Source of the DNA: Actinophytocola sp050699915
Lineage (GTDB): Bacteria; Actinomycetota; Actinomycetes; Mycobacteriales; Pseudonocardiaceae
DNA: 6,216 nt
Direction of reading: 5' to 3'
Assembly (NCBI RefSeq): GCF_050699915.1
Contig: NZ_JBOHGA010000302.1
Span: 1-6,216 of the forward strand
The notes under the pieces are model-generated. The model had not been told where the DNA came from and did not search any database. It was given only the letters and a program-made list of their open reading frames with translations. Below are positions 1 to 4,608 of this stretch, one piece after another. The position numbers were made by a program, and so were the translations under genes. Every line of letters begins with the position of its first letter. Within the stretch, counting starts at the first letter, position 1.

Positions 1-665
1 CCCCAGGTCGCCGCGAGCGAGCTGGTCTGGTCGACGGCGCGGTCGAGCGCCGCGGCCAGATCGGCCAGGTCGCCGCCGGTCCGCTGCCCGTCGCCGTGCT
101 TGCCGGTGTCCGCAGCCGCCCCGCCGCTGTCCACGCCCGACGCGCCGCCGTACCCGCCCGGTCCGCCGGCCGACCCGGCAGCCACGCGGTCTCCCAGCCC
201 GGTCTGGGCGTCGGACATGGCGTCGGCCATCGCGTCGGACATCGCGTCGGACATGGCGTCTGACATGGCGGCGGCGAGCTCGGGCCGCACGTCGAGCGCG
301 GCCCACAGGCCGGTGGCGTCGAAGACCCGCAGCACGGTCGCGTCGGCCGTCACCACCCGCAGCGCCGCCCCGCGCGCCTCGACCGCCGACTTCGCCTCGA
401 GCAGGACCGACAGGCCGGAGCAGGCGAGGAACGTCGTGTCGGACAGGTCGCACACCAGCAGCCGGGCTGCCGGGTCGGCGGCCGACGGCGCCAGCGCGGC
501 GGCCAGCGCGTCGCGGTTCGCGAGGTCGATCTCGCCGTCCGCGGACACGATCACGACACCCGCCGCCGGCGCGTACATCCGCAGCGTGAGCTGAGCGTCG
601 GGAGTGGCGAACTCGTGCCGAATCGCGCGCAGCCTCGGGCGCGGCGAGGGTACCGGCTCAGCCAT
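1..665 (-). CDS. STAS-domain anti-sigma-factor antagonist with repeat-containing tail (3' end cut by window edge)
   Basis: The reading frame opens at ATG 665-663 on the minus strand and stays open to the left edge: 221 codons are visible and the stop is outside. A GGAGG (671-675, minus sense) lies 5 bases before the ATG and decides the start. Residues about 27-130 form a STAS domain of the SpoIIAA/RsbV type. Visible parts are the VIVSADGEIDLANRDAL strand-turn-helix, LLVCDLSDTTFLACSGLSVLL, and a C-terminal LRVFDATGLWAAL helix. In this family a serine just before the G-L dipeptide is phosphorylated by an anti-sigma kinase, and the dephosphorylated form binds the kinase to release a sigma factor. 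Here Ser83 occupies that place, while the preceding D-S of SpoIIAA is replaced by Ala81-Cys82. Residues 134-153 are five MSDA/MADA tetrapeptides, followed by a Gly/Ala-rich, probably disordered stretch. The sigma-factor partner cannot be named, and no anti-sigma gene is visible. A general signalling STAS protein is the alternative. Confidence 0.87.
   Translation of the reverse strand, partial: MAEPVPSPRPRLRAIRHEFATPDAQLTLRMYAPAAGVVIVSADGEIDLANRDALAAALAPSAADPAARLLVCDLSDTTFLACSGLSVLLEAKSAVEARGAALRVVTADATVLRVFDATGLWAALDVRPELAAAMSDAMSDAMSDAMADAMSDAQTGLGDRVAAGSAGGPGGYGGASGVDSGGAAADTGKHGDGQRTGGDLADLAAALDRAVDQTSSLAATW
208..267 (-). repeat. Five 12-bp tandem repeats encoding MSDA/MADA tetrapeptides
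   Basis: Five head-to-tail 12-base units lie at 208-219, 220-231, 232-243, 244-255 and 256-267. In plus sense the unit is gcgtcggacatg with one or two substitutions per copy. On the coding (minus) strand they read MSDA, MSDA, MSDA, MADA, MSDA, at residues 134-153 of the STAS protein and directly after its domain. The unit is a multiple of three, so copy-number change by slippage would keep the frame. A four-residue period is compatible with a helix carrying Met and Asp on separate stripes; this is inference. Confidence 0.9.
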
Positions 666-670
666 TCGGG

Positions 671-675
671 CCTCC
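671..675 (-). promoter_or_regulatory. Ribosome binding site of the STAS gene
   Basis: GGAGG in minus sense, 5 bases before ATG 665-663. It is a near-consensus Shine-Dalgarno and supports this start. It contrasts with the chaA, DUF1697 and hydrolase genes, which have none. Confidence 0.75.
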
Positions 676-774
676 AGCTATGTCGAGGCACACGGCTGAC
701 TGCGTAACCGTGAAGTCGCGATCACATTAGCTCTCCCGAGCCGTCCGGGGGAAGACTCACCCGCGGGCCGCCTG

Positions 775-784
775 ACCGGCCGGT
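775..784. repeat. Perfect 10-bp palindrome in the chaA/STAS divergent intergenic region
   Basis: ACCGGCCGGT is a perfect palindrome that does not extend outward. It lies 6 bases upstream of the putative chaA -10 box, so it falls between the expected -35 and -10 positions, where a repressor could act. In DNA this GC-rich a 10-bp palindrome can also arise by chance. The rest of the 138-base gap (666-803) shows only the STAS ribosome binding site and the chaA -10 box; a minus-strand TAATGT (724-729) is a weak candidate -10 for the STAS gene. Confidence 0.35.
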
Positions 785-790
785 TCCTTC

Positions 791-796
791 TAGGGT
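791..796 (+). promoter_or_regulatory. Putative -10 box of leaderless chaA transcript
   Basis: TAGGGT matches the actinobacterial TAnnnT -10 pattern and ends 7 bases before ATG 804. Transcription would therefore begin at or next to the start codon. No convincing Shine-Dalgarno precedes the ATG, and no -35 at standard spacing is clear (CTGACC at 772-777 is too close). Confidence 0.55.
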
Positions 797-803
797 CGCA
801 GGT

Positions 804-1898
804 ATGCGGCGGCTGCTGGAGTGGACGGTCCTGGTTCCCGTGCTCGCGATCGTCGCGCTGGCGCTGACCTGGGGCGGCGACCCCGGCGCAGTGCTCGTCG
901 GGGTGGTGGCGGTGCTGCTCGCCGGGTCCGTGCTCGCGGCCGTGCACCACGCGGAGGTCGTCGCACACCGGGTGGGGGAGCCGTTCGGGTCGCTGGTGCT
1001 CGCGGTCGCGGTCACCGTGATCGAGGTGGGGCTGATCGTCACGCTGATGATCTCCGGCGGCTCCGAGTCGGCCACGCTCGCCCGGGACACGGTGTTCGCC
1101 GCGCTCATGATCGCCACCACCGGGATCGTCGGGCTCTCGCTGCTGGTCGGCGCCCGCCGCTACGGGGTGGCGATGTTCAACGCCGAGGGCAGCGGCGCCG
1201 CGCTCGCCACCGTGACGACGCTCGCCACGCTGAGCCTGGTGCTGCCGACGTTCACCACGAGCGAGCCCGGCCCCGAGTTCTCGCCGGGCCAGCTGACGTT
1301 CGCCGCGCTGGCCTCGCTCACGCTGTACGCCACGTTCGTGACGACCCAGACCGTGCGGCATCGGGACTTCTTCCTGCCGGTCGCCCAGGAGGGGGTGCCC
1401 GGCAGGGACGAGCACGCCGACGAGCACGCCACGCCGCCGACCAACCGCGCGACGCTGACCAGCCTCGGGCTGCTGCTGGTGGCACTGGTCGCGGTCGTCG
1501 GGCTGGCGAAGGTCGAGTCGCCGGCCATCGAGGAGGCGGTCGCGGCCGCCGGCTTCCCGCCGTCGTTCGTGGGCGTGGTGATCGCGATGCTCGTGCTGCT
1601 GCCGGAGACGCTGGCCGCCGTCCGGGCCGCCCGCCGCGGCCGGCTGCAGACCAGCCTCAACCTGGCCTACGGCTCGTCGATCGCCAGCATCGGCCTGACG
1701 ATCCCGACGATCGCGCTGGCGTCGGTGTGGCTGGAGGGTCCGCTGGTGCTCGGCCTCGGCCCGGTCCAGATGGTGCTGCTCGGGCTCACCGTGGTGGTCA
1801 GCGTGCTCACCGTGGTGCCCGGCCGGGCGACCCGCCTGCAGGGCGGCGTGCACCTGGTGCTGTTGGCCGCGTTCGTGTTCCTCGCGATCAACCCCTGA
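804..1898 (+). CDS. chaA: Calcium/proton antiporter ChaA
   Basis: A 364-residue integral membrane protein, close to the length of E. coli ChaA (366). It belongs to the CaCA/CAX cation-antiporter superfamily and would exchange cytoplasmic Ca2+ (in some homologues Na+ or K+) for protons at the cytoplasmic membrane. Nearly the whole length is hydrophobic helices, roughly eleven. Two acidic signature helices mark the duplicated halves: GEPFGSLVLAVAVTVIEVGL (residues 58-77, with Glu59 and Glu74) and a segment around LLPETLAAVRAA (Glu268), followed by LQTSLNLAYGSSIASIGLTIP. Between the halves lies a hydrophilic His/Asp/Glu-rich loop (about residues 190-215, containing GRDEHADEHATPP), typical of this family. 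The start is ATG 804, with a -10 hexamer 7 bases upstream and no good ribosome binding site, so the mRNA is probably leaderless. It is divergent from the STAS gene. The ion preference cannot be read from the sequence. Confidence 0.94.
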   Translation: MRRLLEWTVLVPVLAIVALALTWGGDPGAVLVGVVAVLLAGSVLAAVHHAEVVAHRVGEPFGSLVLAVAVTVIEVGLIVTLMISGGSESATLARDTVFAALMIATTGIVGLSLLVGARRYGVAMFNAEGSGAALATVTTLATLSLVLPTFTTSEPGPEFSPGQLTFAALASLTLYATFVTTQTVRHRDFFLPVAQEGVPGRDEHADEHATPPTNRATLTSLGLLLVALVAVVGLAKVESPAIEEAVAAAGFPPSFVGVVIAMLVLLPETLAAVRAARRGRLQTSLNLAYGSSIASIGLTIPTIALASVWLEGPLVLGLGPVQMVLLGLTVVVSVLTVVPGRATRLQGGVHLVLLAAFVFLAINP

Positions 1899-1932
1899 CC
1901 GGGCCGCCCACCCCGGAAAGGGCCGCCCGGTC
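1897..1932 (+). terminator. Possible stem-loop overlapping the chaA stop codon
   Basis: GACCGGGC (1897-1904) and GCCCGGTC (1925-1932) are perfect 8-base inverted arms separated by 20 bases. The left arm begins inside the TGA stop of chaA. A direct repeat GGGCCGCCC occurs at 1901-1909 and 1920-1928. No U-tract follows, which is common for actinobacterial terminators but leaves the call weak. The position just after chaA and before a separate promoter is suitable for a terminator. Confidence 0.4.
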
Positions 1933-1965
1933 GCGTGGATCGACGAACGACTGTCCGGCGGCGGT

Positions 1966-1971
1966 TAGTCT
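1966..1971 (+). promoter_or_regulatory. Putative -10 box of leaderless DUF1697 transcript
   Basis: TAGTCT fits TAnnnT and ends 6 bases before the GTG start at 1978. There is no Shine-Dalgarno in the interval. A weak -35 candidate, TCGACG (1940-1945), has a long 20-base spacer. Confidence 0.5.
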
Positions 1972-1977
1972 CTGGTC

Positions 1978-2502
1978 GTGCCGACCTACGTCGCGTTGTT
2001 GCGCGGGATCAACCTGGCTGGCAAGCGCCGGGTGGCCATGGCCGACCTGCGTGCCTGGCTGACCGAGCTGGGCTACGCCGACGCGCGGACGCTGCTGCAG
2101 AGCGGCAACGCGGTGTTCCGCACGTCGAAGCGGCCCGCCTCGGTTCGCCGCGAGCTCGAGGAGCGGCTGGCGGCCGGCGCGGGGTTCGCGGTCGACTGTG
2201 TGGTGCGCACGGCAGACGAGCTGGGTGCCGTCGTCGAGGCCGACCCGCTCGGCACCGTCGCCGACAACGGCTCGCGCTACCTCGTCTCGTTCCTCGACCG
2301 GCCCGCGGTCGCGCCGGACATCGCCGCGGACGCCTTCGCCCCGGAGCTCTTCCACGTGGGGGCGCACGAGGTGTACTTCTGGGTCCCCGAGGGCATCCAG
2401 CGCTCCCCGCTGCTCGCCGCCTTCCCCGCCCGCAAGGGCGAGGTGGCCACCATGCGCAACTGGAACACCGTCACGAAACTGCTGGCCATGGCCCGGGCCT
2501 GA
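1978..2502 (+). CDS. DUF1697 family protein
   Basis: A 174-residue soluble protein of a widespread bacterial family (DUF1697) with no established biochemical function. The family marks are all present: YVALLRGINLAGKRRVAMADLR at the N-terminus (residues 4-25), a central LQSGNAVF (residues 40-47), and the C-terminal MRNWNTVTKLLAM (residues 159-171). The length is normal for the family, about 170-180 residues, and no domain is missing. No signal peptide or membrane segment is seen. The start is GTG 1978, chosen because the conserved N-terminal motif begins within three residues and a -10 box lies 6 bases upstream. The gene sits 79 bases after chaA and 39 bases before the hydrolase gene, but probably has its own leaderless promoter. 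Context gives no clear clue to its role. Confidence 0.93.
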   Translation: MPTYVALLRGINLAGKRRVAMADLRAWLTELGYADARTLLQSGNAVFRTSKRPASVRRELEERLAAGAGFAVDCVVRTADELGAVVEADPLGTVADNGSRYLVSFLDRPAVAPDIAADAFAPELFHVGAHEVYFWVPEGIQRSPLLAAFPARKGEVATMRNWNTVTKLLAMARA

Positions 2503-2527
2503 CCCCGGACTGTCCACACGGCACCTC

Positions 2528-2533
2528 TACGAT
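2528..2533 (+). promoter_or_regulatory. Putative -10 box of leaderless hydrolase transcript
   Basis: TACGAT fits TAnnnT and ends 8 bases before ATG 2542, with no Shine-Dalgarno in between. It is the third gene in a row with this arrangement. No -35 hexamer is convincing. Confidence 0.5.
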
Positions 2534-2541
2534 CTGGCCAC

Positions 2542-3363
2542 ATGCCCGGCCTCAGCCTGATGACCTTCAACATCGGCAGCCCCTCGGAGGAGCGCGCCCA
2601 CCGCCAGCTGGCCTGGCTCGCGACGCGACCCGAGGACATCTTCGTGCTGACCGAGACCAGAGCCTCCGACGGCTGCCGCCACCTGGCCGACGCCTTCCGC
2701 ACGGCCGGCTACGCCGTGGTCTACCCGAAGCCGGGGCCGACCGAGTACGGCGTGATGATCGTCAGCAGGCTGCCCGTCCAGGTCGACCCGATCGGCGCAC
2801 ACCTGCCGTTCCTCCAGGAGCGGGTGGCCGGCGTCCTCGTCTCCACCGGCATGGGACTCGTCCGCGTGCTCGGCGCGTACGCGCCCACCCGCGACGCCAC
2901 CGCGGACCGCACCGAGCGCAAGCGCCGCTGGCTGTCCGGGTTCTCCGCCGCCCTCGGCGGCTGCGGCCTCACCGACTCCGGCGCGGAGACCGTCCTGCTC
3001 GGCGACCTCAACGTGATCGAGCCCGACCACGAGCCGAGCTACACCACGTTCCGCTGGTTCGAGTACGACTTCTACCGCGGCCTGACCGACCGGCACGGCC
3101 TGGTCGACACGTTCCGGCACGCCGAGCCCGACCTGGTCGAGCACAGCTGGATCGGCCGCACCGGCGACGGCTACCGCTACGACCACGCGCACTGCACGAA
3201 GAAGCTCGCCGCGGACCTCGAGGAGTGCGAGTACGTCCACGAGCCGCGCACCACCCGGCTCTCGGACCACTCGGCGCTGTCGGTGACGTTCGCCTGCGCG
3301 CCGACCGCGGAGCTCACCACGATGGACCCCTTCGAGGCCGCGAGCCCACCAACCTTGTTCTGA
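2542..3363 (+). CDS. Endonuclease/exonuclease/phosphatase superfamily hydrolase
   Basis: A 273-residue soluble protein with the complete set of motifs of the EEP superfamily (exonuclease III, DNase I and inositol-phosphatase relatives). These Mg2+-dependent enzymes cleave phosphodiester or phosphomonoester bonds. Visible in order: FNIGS with Asn10, VLTETR with Glu38 (metal ligand), GVMIVSR, YAPT with Tyr113, GDLN with Asp155 and Asn157 (catalytic base and partner), YDHAH with Asp214/His215, and LSDHSAL with Asp242-His243 near the end. The domain fills almost the whole protein, leaving about 25 residues of tail after SDH. The layout is closer to exonuclease III-type DNA-repair enzymes than to sphingomyelinases, but the substrate cannot be settled from motifs. 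No signal peptide is seen. ATG 2542 is chosen because the FN motif follows within ten residues; it is probably a leaderless start. The copper promoter follows directly after its stop. Confidence 0.91.
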   Translation: MPGLSLMTFNIGSPSEERAHRQLAWLATRPEDIFVLTETRASDGCRHLADAFRTAGYAVVYPKPGPTEYGVMIVSRLPVQVDPIGAHLPFLQERVAGVLVSTGMGLVRVLGAYAPTRDATADRTERKRRWLSGFSAALGGCGLTDSGAETVLLGDLNVIEPDHEPSYTTFRWFEYDFYRGLTDRHGLVDTFRHAEPDLVEHSWIGRTGDGYRYDHAHCTKKLAADLEECEYVHEPRTTRLSDHSALSVTFACAPTAELTTMDPFEAASPPTLF

Positions 3364-3381
3364 GCAGCCACTTGTCAGTCT

Positions 3382-3410
3382 TTGGATACCGTCCGGGGGT
3401 ATGGTAACGT
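3382..3410 (+). promoter_or_regulatory. Candidate promoter of the copper operon
   Basis: TTGGAT (3382-3387) and TAACGT (3405-3410) are separated by 17 bases and could serve as -35 and -10. This would put the start near 3416 and leave a leader of about 34 bases with a ribosome binding site. Alternatives are TTGTCA (3372-3377) as a better -35 and TATGGT (3400-3405) as -10, but their 22-base spacing is too long. The exact hexamers are uncertain, though the 86-base gap is the only place for the operon promoter. Confidence 0.5.
3386..3402. promoter_or_regulatory. Putative CsoR-type copper-sensor operator
   Basis: ATACC (3386-3390) and GGTAT (3398-3402) are perfect inverted arms around a GC-rich 7-base centre containing a run of Gs (3395-3399). 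CsoR, the Cu(I)-responsive repressor of actinobacteria, is known to bind GC-tract pseudo-palindromes flanked by TACC/GGTA ends in front of copZ-copA operons. The site overlaps the proposed promoter spacer, as expected for repression relieved by copper. No csoR gene is in the window, so the regulator is inferred. Confidence 0.62.
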
Positions 3411-3439
3411 CGGCCGCGAACTTGCACAGCGAGCGATTC

Positions 3440-3444
3440 GGGAG
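3440..3444 (+). promoter_or_regulatory. Ribosome binding site of copZ
   Basis: GGGAG ends 5 bases before the GTG start at 3450. It decides the GTG start over the ATG at 3445, which is too close and reads into a stop after two codons. Confidence 0.7.
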
Positions 3445-3449
3445 ATGTC

Positions 3450-3656
3450 GTGACGACCTCCACCTTCACGGTGACCGGAATGACCTGCCAGCACTGCGTC
3501 GGCGTGGTGCGCGAGGAGGTGGGCCAGATCCCCGGCGTCACCGAGGTTGACGTCGACCTGCCCACCGGCACGGTGACCGTCACCAGCGAGACCCCCGTCG
3601 ACTCCGAGGACATGCGCGCCAGGGTGGACGAGGCCGGCTACGAGCTGGCGAGCTGA
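3450..3656 (+). CDS. copZ: Copper chaperone CopZ (HMA domain)
   Basis: A 68-residue protein consisting of a single heavy-metal-associated domain, the usual size for CopZ. The metal motif GMTCQHC (residues 10-16) provides Cys13 and Cys16, which bind Cu(I) in this family. The rest follows the beta-alpha-beta-beta-alpha-beta ferredoxin-like pattern: a helix after the motif (VGVVREEVGQIPGV), then VTEVDVDLPTGTVTVTS and a last helix ending in AGYEL. It would act in the cytoplasm, taking up Cu(I) and delivering it to the CopA ATPase encoded two genes downstream. The start is GTG 3450, set by the ribosome binding site and by the HMA strand beginning within the first residues. It is the first gene of a tight operon: the next start codon is 1 base after its stop. 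The upstream inverted repeat suggests copper-induced expression. Another soft metal is possible, but CopA next door favours copper. Confidence 0.95.
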   Translation: MTTSTFTVTGMTCQHCVGVVREEVGQIPGVTEVDVDLPTGTVTVTSETPVDSEDMRARVDEAGYELAS

Positions 3657-3657
3657 C

Positions 3658-4608
3658 ATGGCCGGCTCGGGCACGGCACGCAAGCTCGGCGGCTTCGGGA
3701 TGGTCCTGGCCGTCTTGTTCGCCGCCGCGTACGGCGTCGGCCAGGTGGTCGGGCCGGCCGCGGCCGAGCCGGAGCCCGAGGCGGCTCAGCACGAAGGCAT
3801 GGGCGGCGGCGAGACCGGTGGACACAGCGACGCCGAGCCTGACGCCGAGCCTGACGCCGGACACGACTCTGGTCACGACGCCGAGGCCGCCGCGACGCCC
3901 GCGGGGCTCATGGTCACCGCGGACGGCCTGACGCTCGACGTCCTGAGCGACGGCCTGCGCGCCGGTGGCAGCGCGGACTTCGCGTTCCGCATCCTCGACG
4001 ACCACGGCGAGCCGGTCACCCGCTTCACGCCGACGCACGACAAGCTGATGCACCTCGTGCTCGCCCGGCGTGACCTGTCCGGCTACCGGCACGTGCATCC
4101 GACGATGGCGGCCGACGGCACCTGGCGGGTCCCGCTCACCTTCGTGGCAGCGGGCGACTACCGCGTGTTCGCCGACTTCCAGCCTGCCGGCCGCGACGAG
4201 GGCACCACGCTCGGCGTGGACGTCGCGGTGTCCGGCGCCTACCTGCCGACTCCGCTGCCCGAGCCGGCCCTCATCGCCGAGACCGGCGGCTACCGCGTGA
4301 CGTTGTCCGGCAAGCTCGTCGCCGGCACCTCCAGCAGGCTGGTGCTCACGATCGAGAAGGGCGGCGTGCCGGTCACCGACCTGCAGCCCTACCTCGCCGC
4401 GTACGGTCATCTGGTGGCCCTGCGCCAGGGCGACCTCGCCTACCTGCACGTCCACCCGGACGAGGCGAGCAGTCCCGGTCCGTCGGTCGCCTTCCACGCG
4501 GAGGTGCCCTCCGCCGGCACCTACCGGCTGTACCTCGACTTCAAGCACGGCGACGTGGTTCGCACGGCCGAGCTCACCGCGACCGCCGCACCGCAGGGGG
4601 AGAAGTGA
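3658..4608 (+). CDS. Membrane-anchored His-rich two-domain protein of the copper operon, function unknown
   Basis: A 316-residue protein with no firmly named family. Residues 1-9 are basic, and residues 10-36 form one hydrophobic segment, either an anchor or an uncleaved signal; no lipobox Cys is seen. An acidic linker (about 37-80) follows, with His45, 56, 69 and 73, Met48, and a small EPDA repeat. Two homologous beta-rich modules come next. Residues 117-174 and 236-295 share the pattern G-x-PVT...HLV..R..DL..Y.HVHP, with His132, 145 and 147 in the first and His251, 264 and 266 in the second. Clustered His suggest metal binding outside the membrane. This is inference supported by the position between copZ and copA: it starts 1 base after the copZ stop, and its TGA shares a base with the copA ATG. 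No strong Shine-Dalgarno precedes ATG 3658, so translation is probably coupled to copZ. A copper-storage, scavenging or CopA-acceptor role is plausible but unproven. Confidence 0.9.
   Translation: MAGSGTARKLGGFGMVLAVLFAAAYGVGQVVGPAAAEPEPEAAQHEGMGGGETGGHSDAEPDAEPDAGHDSGHDAEAAATPAGLMVTADGLTLDVLSDGLRAGGSADFAFRILDDHGEPVTRFTPTHDKLMHLVLARRDLSGYRHVHPTMAADGTWRVPLTFVAAGDYRVFADFQPAGRDEGTTLGVDVAVSGAYLPTPLPEPALIAETGGYRVTLSGKLVAGTSSRLVLTIEKGGVPVTDLQPYLAAYGHLVALRQGDLAYLHVHPDEASSPGPSVAFHAEVPSAGTYRLYLDFKHGDVVRTAELTATAAPQGEK
3829..3858 (+). repeat. 12-bp tandem repeat encoding an acidic linker
   Basis: The unit gacgccgagcct occurs twice (3829-3840, 3841-3852), followed by a half copy gacgcc (3853-3858). It encodes DAEP-DAEP-DA in the flexible linker between the membrane anchor and the first His-motif module. 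The period is in frame, so it can vary in length without harm. Confidence 0.8.
4006..4179 (+). other. His-motif module, copy 1
   Basis: Residues 117-174 of the operon's middle protein: G-x-PVT, then THDKLMHLVLARRDL, Y-x-HVHP, and a strand ending GDYRVFADF. Candidate metal ligands are His127, His132, His145 and His147. It aligns without large gaps to copy 2, at an offset of 119 residues. Confidence 0.75.
4363..4542 (+). other. His-motif module, copy 2
   Basis: Residues 236-295 of the same protein: G-x-PVT, then AYGHLVALRQGDL, Y-x-HVHP, and a strand ending GTYRLYLDF. Candidate ligands are His251, His264 and His266, with His280 as an extra. The position matching His127 of copy 1 is not His, so the two sites are not identical. 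Confidence 0.75.
4595..4602 (+). promoter_or_regulatory. Ribosome binding site of copA
   Basis: The purine run AGGGGGAG ends 5 bases before ATG 4608. Because the ATG shares its A with the preceding TGA, copA has both its own strong site and scope for translational coupling. Confidence 0.75.

Noticed and set aside
100..594. Plus-strand open frame opposite the STAS gene
   Set aside because: It is Ser/Ala-rich and without domain features. The minus-strand frame has a Shine-Dalgarno and a recognisable STAS domain. The apparent MASDIASDMASD repeat is only the antisense reading of the tandem repeat.
678..1853. Long minus-strand open frame opposite chaA (391 codons)
   Set aside because: Its product is Arg/His/Gln/Gly-rich low-complexity protein, as expected from reading GC-rich codons backwards. 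The plus strand here encodes a clear ChaA.
3372..3405. MerR-type (CueR) promoter with an elongated spacer
   Set aside because: TTGTCA to TATGGT is 22 bases, beyond the 19-20 of MerR-family promoters, and the dyad ATACC-N7-GGTAT does not resemble the longer CueR dyad. A CsoR-type site fits better.
1935..3407. Plus-strand open frame of 490 codons spanning the DUF1697 and hydrolase genes
   Set aside because: It is an out-of-frame shadow, almost entirely Arg/Ala/Pro/Gly, and overlaps two genes with full sets of family motifs.
3445..3453. ATG-TCG-TGA mini-frame overlapping the copZ start, as a possible regulatory upstream ORF
   Set aside because: The Shine-Dalgarno GGGAG abuts the ATG with no spacing, so initiation there is unlikely. 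It is most likely a chance overlap with the GTG start.
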